A DNA stretch of 19,130 bases, from NCBI GenBank assembly GCA_964462135.1, contig CAYWWK010000034.1, positions 1 through 19,130 of the forward strand, in the 5' to 3' direction. Positions 15,466-19,130 of this stretch are shown in pieces (the stretch's first letter is position 1; each line of letters opens with the position of its first letter). The stretch comes from MGBC163016 sp964462135 (GTDB taxonomy: Bacteria > Actinomycetota > Coriobacteriia > Coriobacteriales > Eggerthellaceae). Both the position numbers and the translations under genes were made by a program. The notes under the pieces are model-generated. The model saw nothing but the letters and a program-made list of their open reading frames with translations, ran no database searches and was not told where the DNA came from.

Positions 15466-16916
15466 TGAGGTAGATGCTCTTCCCGCCATTGCATAACGAG
15501 GTTCTTGTTAACCTTGGCTACTTCGCAGAAGTAGGGATTGACCTCGAAGGGGTCTCCGGTAGGCGATTCGTTAGCGTTGCGCACCATACAAGGATGGCAG
15601 AACGCCTGGTCCTCGCAACCGATGCAGGCTTTCATATCACTGCGTCTAAGCGCACGCAGCTCATTCATCTTCTTGGAATGCAGCCAAACGTCTTTGAGTG
15701 ATTCCTCATTCAAGTTCCCACATACGTAGGATTGCCAACCAGCGCAGGGATAGACATTTCCATTGCTGACCATGCAGCAGGTAGAAATCCCGACACCGCA
15801 AAGTGCGGCATCTAAATCTTCCTCGTATTCGCGTGCTTCTTGCTCGAATTCGGGAGAAAGGACCTGCTCCTGATAATCGATATCCCAATCCAAAATGTCT
15901 CGTATTACCTCACCGCATTCCTCAGGGGCAAGGCGATGAATGAGGTTTGAGGTGTCGTTGTTGTACTCTGCCATGATCGAATAATCAGTGATTGCTCTGA
16001 TCTTGTGGTCATGTGCCCAGCGGAGAACGTCTTTGAAATCGTCCTTGTTCTCTTTCATAGTTGGGCAGCTGATCTGTACAGGCACATCCGCCTTGATGAG
16101 CTTCTCTATACTCGCAAGGGTCTTTGCATGTGATCCGGGAAGCTGGGTGATCATGTCATGATGTTCTGGGATCATGCTATACAGGCTTACTTGCACGGAG
16201 GACTTGTTGCCGTCCGACATGATCTGGATGATCTCATCATCTAGTAACGTGAGATTGGAAAGCACTGTCACATAGAAACCGCGCTCTTTAGCATCATGAA
16301 GGAAGTCCTTGAAGTTCGGATGAAGCATGGGTTCACCGCCAGAAAGCGTGATGTGCCATGTTCCTAGTTCCTCCAACTGGTCAAGTGCGCGGTTATAGAG
16401 TTCAGGTGTTATGTCACCGTCCTTCAATTCATGAGGGATATAGCAGTGAAGACAGCGCTCATTGCAACGGCTGGTCAGTTCGATTTGAAAACTGGTAAGT
16501 TGCGGGGATCTCAAGAAGAGATCTTCAAGCAACGCTTGCGTACTGGACTTTGCTCGCATTTTTGTGGGTGTAAAGTCGCTCTTGATTGTCTTTGGTTCGA
16601 CAGTATCGTAAGTAAAACCACATCTACTCGTTTCGCATTCTTGGGGCGTTTCACCACAAACAAGAAAGCCGTCCTCGACGAATTCTCCAAAGAACTCGAT
16701 TGCATCCTGTTTTATGCTTTCTGTATCAGAATCTATAAAGCAGGATGCAATCTCTTTGGATAGGTCATCTATAGACATCGGATCACTTGAAAGCGCATCG
16801 AGGAATATGGCTCCTGCAGTATCCACCAGTCTGTCCGTGAACAGACCGGTGGATGTGATATAGCCTACATTGCCATAGGAACGAAAAAATGTGTCCTTGT
16901 TAAGTGCGTAAAACAT
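15462..16916 (-). CDS. Radical SAM/SPASM peptide maturase
   Basis: 484 aa. Residues 1-95 form a small helical/beta domain of the PqqD-like (RiPP recognition) type, expected to bind the leader of a precursor peptide. The radical SAM core begins near 140: ELTSRCNERCLHCYIPHEL holds the [4Fe-4S]/SAM ligands Cys151, Cys155 and Cys158, and LSGGEPMLHP at 191-200 is the SAM-binding GGE motif. The C-terminal SPASM-type region binds auxiliary clusters; Cys373, 380, 381, 391, 399, 431, 434, 440, 443 and 464 are candidates. Such enzymes install thioether or carbon-carbon cross-links in ribosomally made peptides; the sactipeptide, ranthipeptide and Cys-rich-peptide (CcpM-like) maturases are possible relatives. 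It starts 58 nt after the four-Cys peptide gene, its likely substrate, and overlaps the next gene by 4 nt. No clear ribosome site precedes ATG 16916, which is odd. Confidence 0.92.
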   Translation of the reverse strand: MFYALNKDTFFRSYGNVGYITSTGLFTDRLVDTAGAIFLDALSSDPMSIDDLSKEIASCFIDSDTESIKQDAIEFFGEFVEDGFLVCGETPQECETSRCGFTYDTVEPKTIKSDFTPTKMRAKSSTQALLEDLFLRSPQLTSFQIELTSRCNERCLHCYIPHELKDGDITPELYNRALDQLEELGTWHITLSGGEPMLHPNFKDFLHDAKERGFYVTVLSNLTLLDDEIIQIMSDGNKSSVQVSLYSMIPEHHDMITQLPGSHAKTLASIEKLIKADVPVQISCPTMKENKDDFKDVLRWAHDHKIRAITDYSIMAEYNNDTSNLIHRLAPEECGEVIRDILDWDIDYQEQVLSPEFEQEAREYEEDLDAALCGVGISTCCMVSNGNVYPCAGWQSYVCGNLNEESLKDVWLHSKKMNELRALRRSDMKACIGCEDQAFCHPCMVRNANESPTGDPFEVNPYFCEVAKVNKNLVMQWREEHLPQ

Positions 16917-16974
16917 TTAAAACCGATTACATTGATTCTATAGCATTTCAACCGATAGGCCGAAATACTACGTC

Positions 16975-17094
16975 TTACGCTCCCAAATCGCAGTTTTTGC
17001 ATCCACCACTGCATTTGTCCTTTGTGGGGCATCCTGCAGCGAATGAGCCGGCCTTCTTGTTCTCGGCGATGATCTTCGGCTTGGAATAGGTCAT
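16975..17094 (-). CDS. 39-aa Cys-rich precursor peptide, likely substrate of the radical SAM maturase
   Basis: ATG 17094 is preceded by GGAAAGGA at good spacing, and the frame ends at TAA 16975. The peptide begins MTYSKPKIIAENKK (leader-like, Lys-rich) and continues with SFAAGCPTKDKC and then SGGCKNCDLGA; Cys residues are at 22, 28, 32 and 35. A short basic leader followed by a small core of Cys, Gly, Ser, Lys and Asp, placed directly upstream of a PqqD-like/SPASM radical SAM protein, is the standard arrangement of sactipeptide or ranthipeptide clusters. The four Cys are the obvious donors for thioether links; likely acceptors are Thr24, Lys25, Asp26, Ser29, Lys33, Asn34 and Asp36. A leader cleavage site is not evident, although the SFAAG segment is a candidate. 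A strong promoter lies upstream. It is too short for most gene callers to keep. Precursor status is inferred from context. Confidence 0.8.
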   Translation of the reverse strand: MTYSKPKIIAENKKAGSFAAGCPTKDKCSGGCKNCDLGA

Positions 17095-17117
17095 GATGAC
17101 GTCCTTTCCGGTAGGGT

Positions 17118-17139
17118 TGCATCTGAGGTCTCAGATGCA
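17118..17139 (-). promoter_or_regulatory. Near-perfect 22-bp palindrome in the 5' leader of the precursor gene
   Basis: TGCATCTGAG-GT-CTCAGATGCA: two 10-base arms, exact complements, around a 2-base centre. It starts about 5 nt after the predicted transcription start and ends 23 nt before ATG 17094. It can be an operator at a site where a repressor would block elongation or initiation, or an RNA hairpin at the 5' end of the mRNA that affects stability. Confidence 0.6.
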
Positions 17140-17150
17140 TTTCAGTCTGG

Positions 17151-17177
17151 ATTTTACGGGGGGGGGGGCGTTGTCAA
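17151..17177 (-). promoter_or_regulatory. Promoter of the peptide operon with C11 tract in the spacer
   Basis: On the minus strand TTGACA (17172-17177) and TAAAAT (17151-17156) are separated by 15 nt, of which eleven are consecutive C (G on the plus strand, 17158-17168). The -35 box is a perfect match and the -10 box differs at one position. A spacer of 15 is two short of the optimum; adding two C would give 17. Homopolymer tracts between -35 and -10 are a known cause of phase-variable promoters (for example porA and opc in Neisseria). Confidence 0.7.
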
Positions 17178-17215
17178 TGCTGCTCCAAGCTTGTCACGCT
17201 TCATTCAAGGAACAA

Positions 17216-17317
17216 ATGTACGATATGACCAAGCCATGGGAAAAAGTTGGTACATGCCCAGTCGCTGAATTGCGAGAGACCGTATCCGAGGTCAGCAAAT
17301 TCGCGATACAAGCGTAG
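17216..17317 (+). CDS. Possible 33-aa peptide, divergent from the precursor gene
   Basis: ATG 17216 is preceded by AAGGA four nt away, and the frame ends at TAG 17317 inside the first REP unit. The product reads MYDMTKPWEKVGTCPVAELR and continues to SKFAIQA, with one Cys. It has an ordinary protein-like composition but no recognisable family, the last residues are REP-derived, and no promoter is clear. It may be a remnant of a longer gene or chance. It occupies most of the non-REP part of the 382-nt gap between the precursor and transposase genes. Confidence 0.25.
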   Translation: MYDMTKPWEKVGTCPVAELRETVSEVSKFAIQA

Positions 17318-17514
17318 CGCAGGCTTCAGCCTGCGGCCTGCGTTGGGACGAAGGAACGAAGGCTAAAGCCTGCGCTACGGGGATCGCACTTCCTTTATGC
17401 TCTTCGTAGCGCAAGCTTTAGCTTGCGTAAGAACGAAGGCTAAAGCCTTCGTTACGAGTCTTCGCTACGGGTCAACCTATCGTACGCCTTCCGTAGCGCA
17501 GGCTTCAGCCTGCG
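17313..17514. repeat. REP cluster downstream of the RAYT gene (five units)
   Basis: Units at 17313-17335 (forward), 17357-17379 (inverted), 17405-17427 (forward, GCAAGCTTTAGCTTGC variant), 17434-17456 (inverted, CGAAGGCTAAAGCCTTCG) and 17492-17514 (forward). All carry GTAG at the stem foot, or CTAC/TTAC in inverted units. The last unit overlaps the 3' end of the transposase frame. Compensating changes in the arms (GCAGGC/GCCTGC, GCAAGC/GCTTGC, GAAGGC/GCCTTC) show that pairing is conserved. Confidence 0.88.
17470..17514. repeat. 45-bp direct repeat flanking the RAYT gene, copy at its 3' end
   Basis: GGTCAACCTATCGTACGCCT followed by a REP unit; 42 of 45 bases match 18054-18098 on the other side of the gene. 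The non-REP half is shared exactly, so this is more than REP similarity. Confidence 0.8.
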
Positions 17515-17980
17515 AAAGGCGATGATCGTACATGCAGTCAAGTTCCCATCTCAGGGGGTTGTTCTGGATGTATTTATACAATCTGTCGAAGTCCGCTTGG
17601 TTGCGAACGATGTGATCATGAAAGCTTGGCTGCCAGATCTTCCCGACGATGCCGTTTGCATGAAGTGTGAGGGTCATCTCAGCTTTGAGCATGCGGATGA
17701 TGTTGCTGAGGGATGCCTGTGAAATGCCGTTGATGCTGATGAGCAGGTGTACGTGATTCGGCATGATGACGAAGTGATCCAAGCTCACCGAGGTGTCAGA
17801 TACTGCCCATCTTCGCACGATGTCATTGCAAATGCATCCTGCACGCGACAATATCATTTGCCCTGATTCGATGCATCCAAGCAATGGTTTGCGATCATGG
17901 GTGCAAAAGGTCACGAAATACGTACCGGGAGTGGAATAATCCCATCCTCTGAGGCGCCTTCGTGGATTTCGGTGTTGAAT
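17477..17980 (-). CDS. REP-associated tyrosine transposase (RAYT, IS200/IS605-like Y1 family)
   Basis: From 17980 the frame gives 167 aa. The usual RAYT N-terminus is present only if the frame is read upstream of the first conventional start (GTG 17914): RNPRRRLRGWDYSTPGTYFV, matching the family's x-R-R-x-x-R-L-x-G-Y-D-Y-S-x-x-G-x-Y-F-V pattern. The best ribosome site, AAAGGAGG (17986-17993), points at an ATT codon at 17980, so the start is either rare or mutated. The metal-binding HUH motif is in FVIMPNHVHLLIS and the catalytic Tyr is expected in LYKYIQNNPLRW. The final LSQAEACATEGVR is encoded by the adjoining REP unit. These enzymes nick and join REP palindromes, and matching REPs surround the gene. 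Function of the present copy is uncertain because of the start. Confidence 0.85.
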   Translation of the reverse strand: MQHRNPRRRLRGWDYSTPGTYFVTFCTHDRKPLLGCIESGQMILSRAGCICNDIVRRWAVSDTSVSLDHFVIMPNHVHLLISINGISQASLSNIIRMLKAEMTLTLHANGIVGKIWQPSFHDHIVRNQADFDRLYKYIQNNPLRWELDCMYDHRLSQAEACATEGVR

Positions 17981-18030
17981 AAGATCCTCCTTTCGCTGGA
18001 TGAAGATGAATGTAAGTGGACGCAGGTGAA

Positions 18031-18142
18031 CGCAGGCTAAAGCTTGCGCTACAGGTCAACCTATCGTACGCCTTTCGTAGCGCAAGCTTTAGCCTGCGAC
18101 GGGGGGGGGTGCGTAAGAACGAAGGCTAAAGCCTTCGCTACG
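18031..18142. repeat. REP cluster and second 45-bp direct repeat upstream of the RAYT gene, with a G9 tract
   Basis: Units at 18031-18053 (inverted), 18076-18098 (forward) and 18120-18142 (inverted). The stretch 18054-18098 is the second copy of the 45-bp repeat at 17470-17514. Nine G at 18101-18109 separate two units. The following GCGTAAGAACGAAGGCTAAA and on repeats 17425-17452. No gene is seen in 17981-18169 apart from the RAYT start region. Confidence 0.82.
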
Positions 18143-18169
18143 AGTCTTTGCTGCGGACCATCTCCCTTC

Positions 18170-18622
18170 CTAGAAGTCCAGGTTCTGGGTGTCGTAGACC
18201 AATCCGTGATCGGATTCCAGCATGGCGAAGAATTCGTTGGGGGAAAGGGCGGGAACCTTGGAATGTTGGAATCCGTTTCTGTCCCGCGTGAGCAGGTATG
18301 CTGCGTCGATGTTCTCTGCACTGAGAGCGATGAGGCAGTCCTCGTAATCATCCCATGATCTGGTGCATGCTTCTGCAACTTCCGCTTTGCCGACATTGCA
18401 GACGTTGATGAAATCGAGGCTTTCTACGAAGGCGTCTTGCAAATCTGCTGCATTGACCTTCTTGTTCAGAATGTAGAACACGTCAGCGAAGGATTGGGGA
18501 GCCGCCCAAAGTTCAGCATCACCGAAGGCTTCCATGGCACGGAGCTTCTCCCAAGCAGAGAAGAATGGCATCCTTCTTCCGAAGTAATCCAGTAAGACAT
18601 TGGTGTCAATCAGAACACGCAT
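18170..18622 (-). CDS. PIN-domain (VapC-like) toxin
   Basis: 150 aa, normal for a PIN-domain RNase. Starts at ATG 18622 with AAGGA six nt upstream, inside the end of the antitoxin gene (17-nt overlap). The acidic residues for metal binding are in place: Asp6 in VLIDTNVLLDYF, the DDYEDCLIALSA segment (Asp92/Glu94/Asp95) and TRDRNGF with Asp114. The spacing and the DYED motif fit the PIN_3 group. Members cleave tRNA or rRNA when not held by their antitoxin. The antitoxin gene upstream is of the RelB/DinJ ribbon-helix-helix type rather than VapB, a mixed pairing. Intact in sequence; RNA target unknown. Confidence 0.88.
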   Translation of the reverse strand: MRVLIDTNVLLDYFGRRMPFFSAWEKLRAMEAFGDAELWAAPQSFADVFYILNKKVNAADLQDAFVESLDFINVCNVGKAEVAEACTRSWDDYEDCLIALSAENIDAAYLLTRDRNGFQHSKVPALSPNEFFAMLESDHGLVYDTQNLDF

Positions 18623-18929
18623 ACTTGTCCTTCAACGCTTGCTGGAGCAGCTCTTCATCAGTTGCACCCTCCCAGTAGGAGGAGGGTATGCTGAAGGTGG
18701 TTCTTTGTATGCTTTCGCGCAGCGATTGGCGCTGCTTCTCATCAAGTCTTCGAACGCCCGGTTTCAGTCCCTCCATCTGGTCTTCTGCATCAGGGAGCTT
18801 TCCCTTGGCCAATACATAACGGTAGGCGGCATTGATGAGATCAGTGGGCGTGGCGCCAATGCGTTCAAGGGCAACGCGTCCTTGATCCTTGATGCCTGCC
18901 GGTACGCGGGCTGTGACGATTGAATCCAT
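18606..18929 (-). CDS. RelB/DinJ-type ribbon-helix-helix antitoxin
   Basis: 107 aa from ATG 18929, preceded by TGAGGTGA. The first ~45 residues form the RHH DNA-binding unit: DSIVTARVPAGIKDQGRVAL and ERIGATPTDLINAAYRYV, where the beta strand contacts DNA and the two helices dimerise; this is the DinJ/RelB pattern. The C-terminal half, with DEKQRQSLRESIQRT and WEGATDEELLQQALKDKY, is charged and helical and should wrap the toxin. The length is slightly above the ~85-100 residues common in the family. It is the first gene of the pair, overlaps the PIN toxin gene, and presumably represses the promoter at 18952-18980. Confidence 0.88.
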   Translation of the reverse strand: MDSIVTARVPAGIKDQGRVALERIGATPTDLINAAYRYVLAKGKLPDAEDQMEGLKPGVRRLDEKQRQSLRESIQRTTFSIPSSYWEGATDEELLQQALKDKYACSD

Positions 18930-18951
18930 GGTTCACCTCATTTCACGAATG

Positions 18952-18980
18952 ATATTACCGTAATACATATAGGGAAGCAA
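18952..18980 (-). promoter_or_regulatory. Toxin-antitoxin promoter with palindromic operator
   Basis: On the minus strand TTGCTT (18975-18980) and TAATAT (18952-18957) are 17 nt apart. The palindrome TATTAC-C-GTAATA (18953-18965) overlaps the -10 box, the usual place for an RHH antitoxin operator, and supports autoregulation. Confidence 0.6.
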
Positions 18981-19020
18981 GGTACAGTTTTGCGAATATA
19001 AGCGGTGCCCTTTACGACGC

Positions 19021-19076
19021 AGGTGAACGCAGGTGGACGCAGGCTGAAGCCTGCGCTACGAGCCTGCGCTACGATC
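19021..19076. repeat. REP unit and partial arms at the window end
   Basis: A complete inverted unit at 19038-19060 (GCAGGCTGAAGCCTGC then GCTACG) followed by two lone half-arms, GCCTGCGCTACG and TCCTGCGCTACA, and preceded by two tandem ACGCAGGTG-type pieces. The same AACGCAGGTG pieces occur at 18019-18034. Nothing else is seen in 18981-19130. Confidence 0.75.
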
Positions 19077-19130
19077 CTGCGCTACACTGATAATGGAAGG
19101 CGCTTTGGAGACGGTGCTGATACGATGTCT

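Noticed and set aside
16865..17140. 91-codon minus-strand frame overlapping the precursor peptide in another frame
   Set aside because: It starts inside the leader palindrome without a ribosome site, has a His/Arg/Gln/Met-rich product and runs into the maturase gene; the 39-aa frame has a proper ribosome site and sensible composition.
17158..17168. C11/G11 tract as a pure sequencing or assembly artefact
   Set aside because: Not excluded for the exact count, but its exact placement between a perfect -35 and a near-perfect -10 upstream of a ribosome site makes a functional reading more likely; kept as a finding with raw-read check.
17313..17514. Possible CRISPR array because of regularly repeated ~23-bp palindromic units
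   Set aside because: Orientation alternates, spacers are of unequal length and partly shared between clusters, units vary in their arms, and no cas genes are present; GTAG-foot REPs beside a RAYT explain it.

Overview
The window looks like a chromosomal stretch from a moderately GC-rich actinobacterium. I favour Coriobacteriia (an Eggerthella/Slackia-type gut anaerobe), judging by the ribosomal protein sequences, the GTG/TTG starts, the very large coiled-coil ABC permease and the GTAG-type REP repeats. This assignment comes from recognition, not from a search. Layout: (1) 1-3502 (+): the 3' part of fusA, then rpsJ-rplC-rplD-rplW, closed by a strong terminator directly after rplW, so rplB and the rest of the S10 operon do not follow. 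(2) 3601-9470: a lipoprotein (+), a convergent diacylglycerol-kinase-family lipid kinase (-), and a divergent two-gene ABC exporter-type pair (+). (3) 9471-10490: almost 1 kb of palindromes and repeats, with a 58-bp direct repeat and a short basic protein (-) whose reading frame runs through its own terminator hairpin into one repeat copy. (4) 10494-12385 (+): a single-domain rhodanese and an AAA_14/DUF4143 ATPase, separated by REP pairs, then a relE toxin remnant (-) buried in REP DNA. (5) 17177-12700 (-): the most interesting region. A perfect TTGACA -35 box and a TAAAAT -10 box are separated by a 15-nt spacer that contains eleven consecutive C. They precede a 22-bp near-perfect palindrome and a 39-residue peptide with four Cys. 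The peptide is followed by a radical SAM/SPASM peptide maturase, a PD-(D/E)XK-fold protein, a two-TM coiled-coil protein and an unknown 394-aa protein in one tight operon. I read this as a RiPP-type peptide system with a possibly phase-variable promoter. (6) 17311-19130: REP pairs around a REP-associated tyrosine transposase (RAYT), then a RelB/DinJ-type antitoxin with a PIN-domain toxin behind an autoregulation-type promoter. How the parts may work together: the core ribosomal genes and the lipid/ABC genes look chromosomally stable. From 9.5 kb onward every gap between genes is packed with REP pairs of the kind the RAYT at 17.5-18 kb is expected to act on, and the genes between them (ATPase, toxin remnants, toxin-antitoxin pair, peptide operon) are typical accessory cargo. 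The peptide, maturase, nuclease-like and membrane proteins share spacing and direction and probably form one functional unit. No transporter or leader peptidase is visible in it.
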